Shown here: positions 23,111-34,030 of the stretch, piece after piece | Layout: the number at the start of each line of letters is the position of its first letter | How positions within the stretch are numbered: the stretch's first letter is position 1 | Source of the DNA: Trametopsis cervina | Lineage: Eukaryota > Basidiomycota > Agaricomycetes > Polyporales > Irpicaceae | Direction of reading: 5' to 3' | NCBI GenBank assembly: GCA_022385755.1 | Contig: MU278376.1 | Location: forward strand, 180,329-244,328 | DNA: 64,000 nucleotides | The notes under the pieces: model-generated | Told to the model about the DNA's origin: nothing | Seen by the model: only the letters and a program-made list of their open reading frames with translations | Database searches by the model: none | Position numbers and translations under genes: made by a program

Positions 23111-24054
23111 TCAACGCACTTTATAGCGAACTACCCAAACATCCATACTTCTCACCTTCTCACCCTTCACCTTCAGCACATCATAATTCGCGCGAACAGC
23201 GTCCCGCATAGCGAGCACGACTGCCCTCTCCCTCTCATCTTTCACATGCTCCTCGATCTGCCTCACATAATCGTCCCCCACCACCTCTCCAACCTCCCAT
23301 GAGCCGTCCAACATGCCCACATCCGGCGCGAACGTCTCCTGCATCTCCGCCTCCAAACCCACAGTCAGCGCCACCGCATGAATCGCGCTCGGAGAGAGCA
23401 CGGTGCGGATGTTGCTCTTCGATTCCTGTTTGCGGCACTCCATGGACGCCTGGGTGAGGGCTGCGAGGACATGGGGCAGAGCGAGGGGATCAGTTGTGCG
23501 CAAAGCCCACTCAGCGATACAGATGCGGTCAACGTATGGTTTGAGTGCCGAGAGGAGCTGCTCGAGGTAGTGCGGAGAGGAGAAGTACCAGATGCAGTGC
23601 GCGATGACGGCTACGTCGTACCGGGCACCTGTCTTTATATGTGCGAGAGGATCTGCTTGCACGAATGTGATGCGTGAGCCCAGAGGTGAGGCAGATATAT
23701 GCGCTTGTGCCTGTCCGAGGGTGAACGGGTTGCCTGATTCGAGGACGAAGAGGTCAGTAATGCAAAATAGTAAGCAGATATTGTGTACGTACCGTAATCG
23801 AGGCTCGCCGGGTCGACGGCTGTGACATGCCCCGCAGAACCGACGGCTGCAGCCAACGCAACGGTACAGTCGCCCTGTCCGCATCCGATTTCTAGCACAT
23901 TGTCGTTGGATCTGATACCCCAGTACTTGACCAAGTCAATGCGATGTTGCATCTGAGGCAATGCGACGACATCGCGGTGCTTCTCACTAAGAGAGGGGTA
24001 TAACGCGGCGAGGGCGGTGGCTTCGAGAGCCACTTCCTGGCTGGAGTCCGACAT
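23111..24054 (-). CDS. SAM-dependent methyltransferase (class I)
   Basis: Class I Rossmann-fold methyltransferase; acceptor unknown. Exon 1 is 23793-24054 and exon 2 is 23111-23733, joined across a 59-nt intron at LDY|GNPFTLGQ. The SAM-binding motif I is VLEIGCGQGDCTVALAAAVG and the acidic end of strand 2 is VTAVDPASLDY. ITFVQADPLAHI corresponds to motif II/III and YDVAVIAHCIWYFSSP to the post-motif region typical of small-molecule methyltransferases. The N-terminal SEKHRDVVALPQMQHRIDLV precedes the fold. The C-terminal region (VGEVVGDDYVRQIEEHVKDERERAVVLAMRDAVRANYD) is helical and ends VVRYKVR. About 295 residues, normal for the family. It is next to the SDR, but nothing ties the two into a pathway. 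Confidence 0.87.
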
Positions 24055-24521
24055 GAGTGAAATCGGTAGTACGCCTGGAGATTGCAGGTTTTGCTTTTGT
24101 ATACTCTGTGGTGATCATCCTATTTGCCTCCTGTGGTGCGGTACCGAGGACAGCGTCATTATTCACGCTGAACGATACTGACTCCTGTGAGGCTTCATTC
24201 AACTAGCAACACCGTGCGAGACCGGCTACGACGTACCATGTGCCACATCGGCCGCTACAGCGTATATGTTATTTTTGCCTCTGCCTGCGATAACGATGTC
24301 GGAAGGGATGCGATGTCGGTCATTGCTGTTCGGAGCAGAGGCGGTTTGAAGGCGAAAAGTGCAGCAGACGCTCATATTCGTACGATCTGCATTTTAGCTG
24401 GAACTCCCAAGATCTCGAAGATGGGCGTGCAACCTAAAATACCTGTGTTCTGCAGAACAATCTTAACTGCATCCATCACGGGGCAACTCATACTGGACCA
24501 AAATATCTGAGGGGCATATCG
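24055..24521. other. Divergent intergenic region
   Basis: Some 467 bases between the methyltransferase start (minus) and the next plus-strand start, so probably a shared promoter region. No further element was recognised. Confidence 0.45.
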
Positions 24522-25344
24522 ATGTCGGATCCAGCACCTGCTCAGGCGTGTACATGCGAGTGCTGCATCGACGGATGGCTCTCGCCGAGGATGAAAGAGC
24601 GACTTGAAGGTAAGTCTGCTGCTCTCGATCTGTTGGAGGCGTACACATATTAAAGGCCTTCCAGGTGAAGCAGATTTCTTGAAGTATGTGTCGAATATGA
24701 TCCTGGAGGATCTCGTCGACCTTCCGCCACACGACCTCATTCCCGACTGGTGCATCGTGGGAGACAGCGCGATGCATTACATACCTCTGGACTTCCAGGA
24801 AAAGATGACGGTGTCGTTCTACAAAGCCTACATCCTCGTGATCAAGGCCATGCTGCAAGTGCTCATGCGAGAGGCCGCGGACGCATCCTGCATACCCACT
24901 GCCGACGCGATCACTGCTCAGCTCGAGTCCTCGGACGCGGATGCCACGGCGTACTTCGATGCAGGCGGGAAGATGACGTTTGTGCTGGAAGCCCTCGTGG
25001 ATCGTGCGTATGAAAAGTCGCCAGAGGGTCCAGAGCACAGACGGAAGACGGACCTGCAGGAGGAGGAGCGCGAGTTTGAGCTGCAGACGGAGGAGCTGCC
25101 GCGGTGTGTGCACGATCTGGATTTCACGCTCGTGAGGACGAAGCTTGGGCTGCCCGCGCAAGGAACGGGGCCCCATTGGTTCTTCCTCACCGACGATGAG
25201 GACAGCGATACGTCGTCGTCGGAAGACGAAGAGGAAGCAGTGTACGTCGGGCTTCAATCGGACGCCGTAGTCGCTGCAGGTACGTCAAATACACATCCGA
25301 TGGTCACAGCTGTTAAATGGGTATTTGTAGAGCCCTCCAATTGA
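24522..25344 (+). CDS. Unknown protein with N-terminal Cys / GWLSPRM motif
   Basis: Function unknown. The first exon (from 24522) encodes MSDPAPAQ followed by a compact cysteine motif C-x-C-x2-C-x2-GWLSPRM. It joins GLPGEADFLKYVSNMILEDLVDLPP across a 46-nt intron (GTAAGT donor, AAAG acceptor). The middle is helical with acidic patches (LDFQEKMTVSFYKAYILVIKAMLQVLM, FVLEALVDRAYEKS), and the C-terminus has a strongly acidic stretch (DDEDSDTSSSEDEEEA). Very likely a second 51-nt intron spans 25281-25331; its removal or retention keeps the same final residues EPSN. I recall similar small fungal proteins with this Cys/LSPRM start, sometimes with ankyrin repeats, but cannot name a domain. A 264-codon frame on the other strand is a shadow. 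Confidence 0.7.
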
Positions 25345-26754
25345 TATCGAGTACAGCATCGGCCTAAGCTTTTCGGTACGGATGAGGGCCCAACATTCTA
25401 ACTTCAAGCGCGCCGCCACAGTGCATTTACTACTACTAGGATGTCTCCGGCGGTGTTCGTACTGGAGATACGGTACGTCTGACCTCGCATACCGGTGGCT
25501 TTGCCCGCACTGATGTTTCCCAGTATGCCATATACATAGCATTCCACATTGCAGAATATATTTCTATGCCTTGACGGAAGCGAATGACATCGTACTCGCG
25601 ACGGGACATCATGCATCATTGTCCGCATAAAGTTCTGCTATCTCCATATCTATTGAGCTTAAGAGACACTGAAGCCGGTTATAGTGAATGCCTCCCACAT
25701 CCATGGGTATAAACCCGGAACGCACCGCCAGTGCGAGGTCCGTTTCACACACTTGGAGCACTGCGGTGATTTGTTGTCATACAACCATCGTCTCGTCGTC
25801 GATGCGAAAGTGATAATATCGAGTCTGAGAAGGTCACGGCCCGCGGTGACAGTCCGGTACGGACGTTTCGCAATGCTGAAAGTTACTCCCCAGCGAAACG
25901 TGGTCTGGAATGACACAGACCTGTTGCCGACTTTAGCATCTGACGCATTCCAGATGTGAAAGTTACTGGCCGCTTACACGAGGATTGCCACGAGCTCCCG
26001 TGCAGTGTTTGGCCATTTCATTTCCTCTGTGCCACTGCTGCGCAATGCTTGGCAGACGGGACTCTGCCGGCGAGGGTATTTAGCGTACTTGTCCGTGACA
26101 CGATGGCGAGCGATTAGGACACTGGTGACGTTCTACTCTGCTGCAGGCCTGCATTGGGGCTGTGACAACACTACCGAGGGCGGCCAATCATCCCCGTCAC
26201 GGTAGAACTCGCACTCATTCACTCAAGCTCGCGGTTCGCCGTGTTACTTACAGTATCCTCTCTTTGTAACGCAGTGCACATTTACCCGGCGTGATGTGCG
26301 CACAATGTACGCAACATGTATGAAGTCACGTACAAGTTCGAACTGGTCGGTTCGCTGGAGCCTCTGACGCCTCGTTGATAGATAGACTCCTGCACGGCCT
26401 AGTCCGCATGCCAGGGGGGTGTTGACCGTTCGAAACAACACCGTAACCACTGAGTTATCGCGCACATACGCGTGGCCAGGGCTCTGCCTTCGTGGTCTAT
26501 CGTCAGCTGGGTAGTGATGCAGTTTATCCTGAGATTCTGGAGGCGAGCGAGCACATGTCGAGGAAGAGCACATGAGAAACAAGGAGAGCGTCACACATCA
26601 CTGTCGTGACGTAAACCCGGTTGCTGTGTCACACGCGAGAGCCCGAGAGTCACGCCACTGTGACACCTCGCTCACATCTACGGCCTTTGGTGCCTTCTGC
26701 TTTCTTCGCCGCACTCCTTTACCCCCGCTCACCGTCTCGGGTGTCCTCGACCTG
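25345..26754. other. 1.4-kb gene-poor stretch upstream of the SKN1/KRE6 gene
   Basis: No gene could be supported. A 91-codon plus frame at 25684-25959 and a 116-codon minus frame at 26244-26594 have no recognisable similarity. An A-box-like ATAACTCAGTGGTTA sits on the minus strand near 26450 without a matching B box. The last ~250 bases presumably contain the SKN1/KRE6 promoter and 5' UTR, which becomes CT-rich just before the start at 26755. Confidence 0.4.
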
Positions 26755-29509
26755 ATGTCTACCCCATGGCCGACGACTCAAGATGGCGGTGAATACATTC
26801 CGAGTGGATCCAGCAGCCCCGACAACAACTATGCCAGGACACCCACAACATCACACTTCGACTCGCCTCTGCTTCCCCCCGAATCGCCAGCATCAAAACC
26901 ACCTGCCCGCTCATTTTCAGCTAGTGGCTTCGTCTCGTCACCTCTGAACCCCAATGTACCGCACGCTAACACCGTCCGCTCCCGGCCAGCCTCGAGAGGC
27001 AGCGCATACTTCAACCGCATAGCATCCGAAGAGTCCCAGGCACTCACGGCAGAGATGCGAGCGAACCAACGAGGCTCGATGGTGCTCTACCGCCTCGCCT
27101 CGGACGATGGCAACGACTTTCTGCTGCCGCCAAAGGTTTTGCAGCAAAGAAACTCTGTCGCATCGTCGTCAGGCGACTCGATTTTCTCACTCTCGTCGGA
27201 TTCGAAATACCCGTCAGGTATGATAGGGCCTCGATCTGGCTTCGTACCATACGCGTACGATCCAGACATGGACACGAAGGACGAAGGGGACGAAGATGAC
27301 TCTGCGGAGAAGGGCGGGTTTGGCGAGGAGACAGGGCATGGGTTCACTTGCTCAACCCGTGGTATGCTCAACTTCGGCGTGCTACTGCTCCTCATAGGTG
27401 CTCTGCTGTCCCTGTTCGTGCTGTACCCTGTCCTCAACTTCTACCAAACGAACGGACGACATCTGGCAGTCGATGGGAATATTCGGATAAATTCCACGGG
27501 CCAGGCCCCGGTGCTGTGAGTGTCCATTTGTTTATCATGCACGGCAACTGGCACGCTCATTCCTCGTTGCGTTCAGTATTGGCGTACCGCAGCTGATTGA
27601 TACGGAGACTCCTGATTCGGCAAAGTCAAGAACGGGCTTCGATGGGGAGCAGTATGAGCTTGTGTTCTCTGATGAGTTCAATACTCCCGGACGAACATTC
27701 TATCCCGGAGATGACCCATATTGGGAGGCTGTTGACTTTTGGTACGGCGCCACGGCAGATCAGGAATGGTATGACCCGTCACAAGTCATAACGAAGGACG
27801 GCTACTTGTCTATCACGATGGATGCGGTAGCTGACGTGACGACAAACCACATGCTGCCGTATAAGAGTGGGATGCTTCAAAGTTGGAACAAGTTCTGTTT
27901 CACGAGTGGATACATCGAGGTAGCGGTGACATTACCCGGTCCAGACTCCAACGCTCAGGGATACGTACGTGTTTGTTTCGCATGAAGTATCAACATTCGT
28001 TGACCCTGCTCTAGTGGCCAGGTGCTTGGACTATGGGTAATCTGGGGCGCCCAGGATATGGAGCCACAACTGATGGTACATGGCCATACTCGTGAGTGTA
28101 CCGTTGTTTGGACCGTTCAACAGTCGTTGCAACTTCCCACACAGCTATAACGACTGCGATATTGGCACGCTACCCAACCAGACCTGGGTGAATGGTACTG
28201 GGCCAACCGCGGCTCTGCATTCGGATGCGTCAAGGTCAAAGTACGACTTCGAGTTGTCCTGGCTACCCGGCCAACGCCTGTCGTGAGTAGCGCTGCATCT
28301 CCACACTGACTGTACCAGTGATCTCACGGCGCGTGCATCTACAGGTCGTGCACGTGCTCAGGAGAAGACCATCCCGGTCCGAGCGTTAATGTAGGACGCG
28401 GGGCTCCAGAAATCGATATTCTTGAAGTCGAGAGGAACAAGACTGGCGCGCCCGGCAACGTCGTCTCACAATCGGCGCAGTTCGCTCCGTTCACCCACGA
28501 CTATATGTACGGCAACGATACAACGGACATGTACGAGATCTTTTCTCCTGATGTTACACGGCCGAATTCGTATAGGTTCGTCTCAGATTCTCATGTGCTT
28601 GTGCTTGTGGAGTGTGCTGATATGCTTCATTTGCGATAGGGGATCCGCAGTGTAAGTTGTTTGGAGTATCGTCAGAAATTGCCCCTGATGAAGGCTAACC
28701 CATTTGGCAGTCAGCAAGCTATCTCGAGCTTGACCAATTTGCCCGATGACATGTTCCAGGGATCCGGAGCTAACTTCAAGACACTAGGTATCTGAACTGT
28801 CCCTCATCACTGGATGTTTGCTAAATGCGTATCGATAGGGTTTGAGTACTGGGCGAATCCTGATAAACCTGAAGAAGGCTTCATTACATGGCAATCAGAC
28901 GGGAAGCCGACGTACAGGATTGGAGCGACGTCTGTGGGACCAGACCAGGGCGACGGCTCGGCTGAGGTTGGTCAGAGGAGAATCGCTGAGGAACCAATGG
29001 TACGTACCTTCTACGATCTATAAATCCAGCCGCGCCCTTAATTGCAGCTATTTTAGGCCATCATCCTCAACTTGGGTATCTCACGTAAGTGTCATCATGC
29101 TGTTGCTGTAGAGATTTACTGACTTGCATCGTTACTTAGCCAATTGGCAAGAAATCGACCTCAGCACACTGATATTCCCTGCGGAGATGCGGATCGATTA
29201 CGTGCGGGTGTACCAACGGAGTGGACAGAACAATGTTGGGTGCAACCCATCTCGGTTCCCCACATCAGACTACATTGAGAGAAACACCGACGCGTATAAC
29301 AGTGCGTATTCCACACTGCTGTGGACGTATATCCATAGTCTGATTGCTGATGTATCGCTGTAGATCCGAACTACACGTATTGGAGTACACCACCAGCAGG
29401 TGTTGAGGGCTTGGGTGCTGGGCTTCCTTGGCCAAAGAACTCACTGGTACGTACAACCCATCTGTTCATCGTTGGTGCATCCTGACGTGTGCTTTAGGTC
29501 GGCTGCTAG
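26755..29509 (+). CDS. SKN1/KRE6-family beta-1,6-glucan assembly protein (GH16-like)
   Basis: Type II membrane protein needed for cell-wall beta-1,6-glucan formation. The start at 26755 (MSTPWPTTQDGG) precedes a Ser/Pro-rich cytosolic domain of about 200 residues. A single transmembrane helix (about residues 200-228, MLNFGVLLLLIGALLSLFVLYPV) and the lumenal GH16-like domain follow: YELVFSDEFNTPGRTFYPGDDPYWEAVD, WNKFCFTSGYIEVAVTLPG, WPGAWTMGNLGRPGYGATTDG, WPYSYNDCDIG, and the catalytic-type motif APEIDILEVE (E-x-D-x-x-E). Further on come AQFAPFTHDY, LGFEYWANP, MAIILNLGIS, EMRIDYVRVYQ and the end NPNYTYWSTPPAGVEGLG..WPKNSLVGC. Roughly ten short introns interrupt the lumenal part; the stop is 29507-29509 after a final intron. 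All hallmark residues are present. KRE6 and SKN1 cannot be told apart here. Confidence 0.93.
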
Positions 29510-31667
29510 TGCTTGTCCTTCTCATGAATGTACACGTCATATCTTCACTCCATCCTTTTTATTAGCCTCTGTCGTTATATCGCACCACGGACATCGCAGT
29601 ACAACTATCTTCCCGGTCTCTTCCATTCTCTTCTGCCGCCTCCACCTCCTCCTATCCTATCATCGCATTCCCCTTCTCCACCAGCTGCGAGACTCGCTCT
29701 GTCTTGCACTTGATCCTGCCCTAGATACAGAACATTTACTTCACCGCCTAGGCATGCTCGCGCAGACCCGTTTCCTTCCACCCGAACCTTTTTTTATCCT
29801 GCATAAACTATAATGGGGACTTTTTTTCTTCTCTATCTCTCTTCTCTTGTTTCCTTCTGCAGTTCTGCAAACACACACTCGGGTTAAGGCTCGATGATGT
29901 ATTGATAACCTAATATCGTAGAGCATCCTCCCTTACGTGCTGGCCCAGTCGCGCGGCGCCCATCCATTCGTTTATACCTGACTGTCATTCATACCATGTT
30001 TCATACCTAGCGAAGCGTTCTGACTCTCTTGGGAGTCGAGGGACAGTGTGTATATTAAGAGGTTACTAATGCAGGATTTCTTGTGGAGAAAAGTGGGAGT
30101 GGGAGGAGGTAAACTCAACATATGACTCGCTACGAGAGGATTGGGTTTAGTGGCGTGTCTAACCTTACTTTGCAGTTTTTTTCTTCGGCAAACCACTAAA
30201 ACGAGCAGATGTCTAGGTATGTTATCTTCTTCAGGTTTCACATCTTGGCATCCTCTCTTAACTCTGTTAAATAAGACAGAAGCCTTGCACATATCGAGGC
30301 TTCAAGTTGGGATGCCAATGAGATACCAACCGCCGTCCGATTGTCACCTCATTGCTGCTCAGCAAACTCTCTGGCTGACGGACGTACTGATTGCGGGATA
30401 TAATTCTCATACCACCATGACGGAGTCGATATACAAGACTAATAGTCCCGTGAATTGTCTTATGGTACGGAAGTGCGTCATCTACTTCTAACTGTTCCGT
30501 GCATCGTATTGACATCATATTATAGCTACTTTAGTGGGCTGACCGAAGCCAGTGACCACATATGGCGAACCTGGGTCCTTTCCTTGAACCGCTAAAATCA
30601 CCAATCGCTCTCATATCGGCACTACTGCATCAATGGCATCCCTATCCTAGCGTCCGTCAGCGGAGAACAACTTCCCCGTGGATGAGAACGCCAAGCGGTA
30701 GCGAGCAAAATCTCGACAATCCCCTAAGCCTTGACGTCGACATGCCCAGGATACTTGCACCGCCTATAGAGCATGCATGGCCCCCCACTCAACCTCATCG
30801 GATGAGTACGGCATCCTCGAGATACATTTCTACCAGTCGCTGGAACTCAGCATCGGACCAGGTGCTGTCTTTACCACGTTTCACCAACCCAGTTTCTTCG
30901 GATAGATCGGACTCCGGATGTCTCGGAGTGCATCGAAGGTCTCACTGGTCCGTAAGTATACTCCAGCAGATTACTCTGTGTGCATCATATAAGTCGGACC
31001 ATCGGCCACTGGGATGATATCGGCAGTAGTGGGTCAGAAATTTGTAACCCCCCTCATCATCTTTCTACCATTCTATAGATATCCGGCGGTTCATTGCAAG
31101 TCCATTACATTTCCATCATCTCTTTGTTAAGTGATCCACAGAATTCTACATGTACAAGTTAGAGGCATTGATTCTCGTTACAAGCGTGGGTCGTGATAAT
31201 CGACATGGGCACTGCGCGCACACGGTGCGGAAGGCCCTACCAACAACCGGGGGAGATACTAGGTAATAACAAAACAAACCGGGAAAGAGGAAACGAAGGG
31301 GGATTTGGTAAGGACTATAGTAGTATCACATAAGCAAGTAAGGTGTCATGATAGGTACGTAGTTAGGGCAATTAAGAACGAGACCCCAGCGGTCGGAAGT
31401 TCGTATGATAACAGAGTAACACAGCAAGTAGGGTATGTCCAGAAACAAGAAGATAGACAGAGAGAGAGGGGAGAGTTATTGCTTCATTGGTTGATTTGGT
31501 TATAACGTTACGGAGCCAGTTGGAGAACGAAGGTGCAGCGAGCCAATAAATAACGGAAGGGGACGCAGGAAAGGAACGGAAATACCCATTGTCGTCTGTC
31601 GTCGTCAATCATCATCATTATGCGTATAAAGATCAAAACCCCAAGGATTCGTCCGAAGGTGTGCGCG
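29510..31667. other. 2.2-kb region with no confident gene
   Basis: It begins with a long CT-rich stretch (about 29560-29860) that looks like the 3' UTR of the SKN1/KRE6 gene, then has AT-richer sequence. The minus-strand Ser/Pro-rich gene ends at 31668, so 31040-31667 probably includes its 3' UTR. Only one open frame (30562-31017) deserves a low-confidence entry. Confidence 0.4.
30562..31017 (+). CDS. Weak hypothetical ORF
   Basis: A 151-codon open frame, rich in Ser, Pro, Arg and His, with no recognised domain. A GTAAGT donor follows the HRRSHWS segment near 30952, so a spliced gene is conceivable, but no continuing exon was found. It could equally be chance open sequence. Confidence 0.2.
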   Translation: MANLGPFLEPLKSPIALISALLHQWHPYPSVRQRRTTSPWMRTPSGSEQNLDNPLSLDVDMPRILAPPIEHAWPPTQPHRMSTASSRYISTSRWNSASDQVLSLPRFTNPVSSDRSDSGCLGVHRRSHWSVSILQQITLCASYKSDHRPLG

Positions 31668-32850
31668 CTAGGCCTTGTTTGACGCGGTAACATGTGTGGG
31701 CGCGTGTGCTTCGAGAGACATCAGGGCCTCCAGTCTCTCCTCGAGACCTCGGCCGAGCCCCTCGCGTCCCCATTCGCCACCCTGGTCACTGACAAGGTCG
31801 GCGGTTGGGTCCCGTTCCGTTACCCATGCTGCCGCAGAGACGGAACTGTGAATGCTCGCAGCGGAAGATGCCTGTCCCTGTGCCTGTGCTTGTGGAATTC
31901 CAATGACACTGGGAAGATGGGGAGGGGGCTCGTTCGCTTGAGCACTCAGTGTGAGGCTGGACAGCGGCATAGTCGATGCGGGAGCAGATGTCAGGAGGTC
32001 GGTGTATGAGATGAACGACAGCCTCTTCGAAGGTCCGTTGGGAGATGGAGGTGCATGTGATGAGAGCGTTGCATTCGCTGTGGGTGTTGAGCCGCCTGGC
32101 GATGCATTTCCGGAAAGACTGTGCAGGGGGTGATCATGGTGGGTGGCAGTGGTAGGGGAAGAGTCTTCCGAGGCCGGTGCGGAAGAGATTATGGAAGGCG
32201 GTGCTGGTGGGGAAGAACTGGTTTGCACGGAGGGACGGGCGGGCGAAGCTCCGAAGCCGGATACGCCTTGCGAGTTCTGGGACTGGAGGGGCAGGGGGAG
32301 TGTGAAACTCGGACTGGGCGAGGGGAGGTTGACGAGGACGCTGCGCCTGTTTGAGGTGCCGTTCGGACTCGGACTGCGGCTGCTCAGCTGCGAGATGGGC
32401 GACGTGAAGCCGCTGCTTCCACCGGGGAATTCGAAGGGGACGGGAGCGACGATGGCTATTGATTCCATAGCTTCTTTATCGTCGATGTCCAGAATAAGAG
32501 CTTCGGCTGCGCTATCGAGAACGGTGGGCACCGATTGGTCGAGCTGCTCCGTGAGCTTGCCGCGGGGCATGCGATGCGGGTCGTTGGTGTGTCCGAGCAT
32601 AGGAGGAGAAGGGGTAAGGGGTTCTATGTCCCTCTCAAAAATGGCGGATGAGGATGAGTGGCTGAGGGGAGGTTAGCTCGCCCGATCTGGTCAGTGGCTG
32701 TAAAAACTCACACTGAGGTTGGTGATGAAGGTATCGATGAGGGGGACTTCGAGCCGATGCGATGTGTACGGAGGTGTTGCGACGTGCTTTTCGACAGCCT
32801 GTTCTCTCTGGGTGTCGCTGTGAGGTTCGAGTTTGAGGAAACATGGTGGA
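31668..32850 (-). CDS. Ser/Pro-rich disordered protein, unknown function (start approximate)
   Basis: No named domain is recognised. The 3' exon runs from about 32650 to the stop at 31668 and reads HSSSSAIFERDIEPLTPSPP, MLGHTNDPHRMPRGKL, EQLDQSVPTVLDSAAEALILDIDDKEAMESIAIVAPVPFEFPGG, then about 230 residues of Ser/Pro/Thr/Ala-rich low complexity, with a helical end (GREGLGRGLEERLEALMSLEAH). A GTGAGT donor at about 32709 and CTCAG acceptor at about 32661 join it to an upstream Ser-rich exon ending SSIPSSPTSV, which keeps the frame. The true start lies upstream, between about 32700 and 32980, and could not be fixed. The N-terminal ordered-looking block before the disordered part is the region most likely to be conserved. 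Plus-strand frames over this gene are shadows of its Ser/Pro repeats. Confidence 0.65.
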
Positions 32851-32980
32851 CCTCCAGGGTTGGAGCGGCGGTGGGGGCGACTACATGGACCAGAGTGTAT
32901 CATCAGCGACCGTTGCTGCGAGCTGATCGTGCTAAACACCTACGAGACGATGTATCTTGGCTGATTTGTGTCATTTCGTG

Positions 32981-34030
32981 CTGTTGGCGAGTGAGATACG
33001 AGCGTCGTAGTGGTGGTGGAGACGAGCAATAATGTAGACGGCCACCACGACGGCGGTTCAGTTCTTTACTCCTGTACACACGTGACGTGGAGTTTGCACT
33101 AATACAGGGCGCTGGTAACACCACTCCGTGCACCTAGACTCGCTGAGTACTTGCTGGCGGTGGACTTTGCTCGTTGCCCTTGCCCATCCTGCACGCTATT
33201 TAAACGAGGCTTGTCCTCACGGCGAAGGTTTCCGGTATCCTGATCGTCAGTCAACTGGTATTCTTATCGCAGTATGTGTATCCGGTACATGTCACTTGTC
33301 ATAACACAGCTAACCATGGTGGCAGATTGCAATGTATTCCTGCCGCCTTGATGGATCAATGTCAAGGACGTCGAGCGTTGTGTGGGCAATAGCACGTTGA
33401 CCACGCATTTTGACTGCACAATGATATCATCTCCGTCCAGCAGCTTGTAGAAGTGCTGTGAAACTGCACCACGCCCAGGCAACAAGCCCATCTTCGCACA
33501 GAAGCTGCGCATCATCTCAAGCTGACCTCGTTCATATCCACGCCGCAGGGGTGCACAGACAGTGGATCGAGACCAAGTCTGAATTAGATGTCTGCTATAT
33601 TGCGAGTACAGTACTGACAGTACGCCAGGAAAATATATATTTATGCAGATTCTTTGCGGTCAACCGAGCCACAACAGCTGGTTCGTCCTGTTACTGTTTG
33701 AGTGTGTCATGAGAGAGCCCCCAGGTGTTCTTTGAGCTGCGAATGTGACGGCCGCCCTGATAGGGAAAGCGGGACGTCGGCAACAACGCCGCGGCGCAGG
33801 TTATTCTGTTCCTCGTTCCTCATTCCGCTTCCACCTTTCAACCTGTGAGATGCAACATCGACTTCACCTTCATGACCTCCGACTGAGCACGGAGGCACCG
33901 GGTCAATGCCTCCCCCTTTGCGATATCGTGTTTGTTCACGTTACAGTCAAATTGCGGTAATTCATTGACAGCGGGGCATAACTTGCCCTCTTTGCGATTT
34001 CTCTGCAACCCCCACGTCGACAAGATATCA
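32981..34030. other. Intergenic region
   Basis: About 1.05 kb between the divergent Ser/Pro-rich gene and the M20 gene. It holds both promoters. Open frames at 33264-33515 (minus) and 33458-33712 (plus) are unsupported. A TATTTAAAC-type sequence near 33200 could be a promoter element for either gene; this is a weak call. Confidence 0.4.

Noticed and set aside
24463..25257. 264-codon minus-strand open frame
   Set aside because: It is antisense to the spliced unknown protein at 24522-25344, reads His/Arg-rich and has no domain; it is a codon-bias shadow.
26390..26475. Possible minus-strand tRNA (A-box-like ATAACTCAGTGGTTA and a GGTGTTG/CAACACC stem)
   Set aside because: No B-box or T-arm sequence at the right distance and no acceptor-stem pairing was found; the hairpin loop is too long for an anticodon loop.
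32121..32676. Gly-rich plus-strand frames of 77 and 177 codons
   Set aside because: They are antisense to the Ser/Pro-rich gene; Ser/Pro codons give Gly/Arg/Trp-rich shadows.
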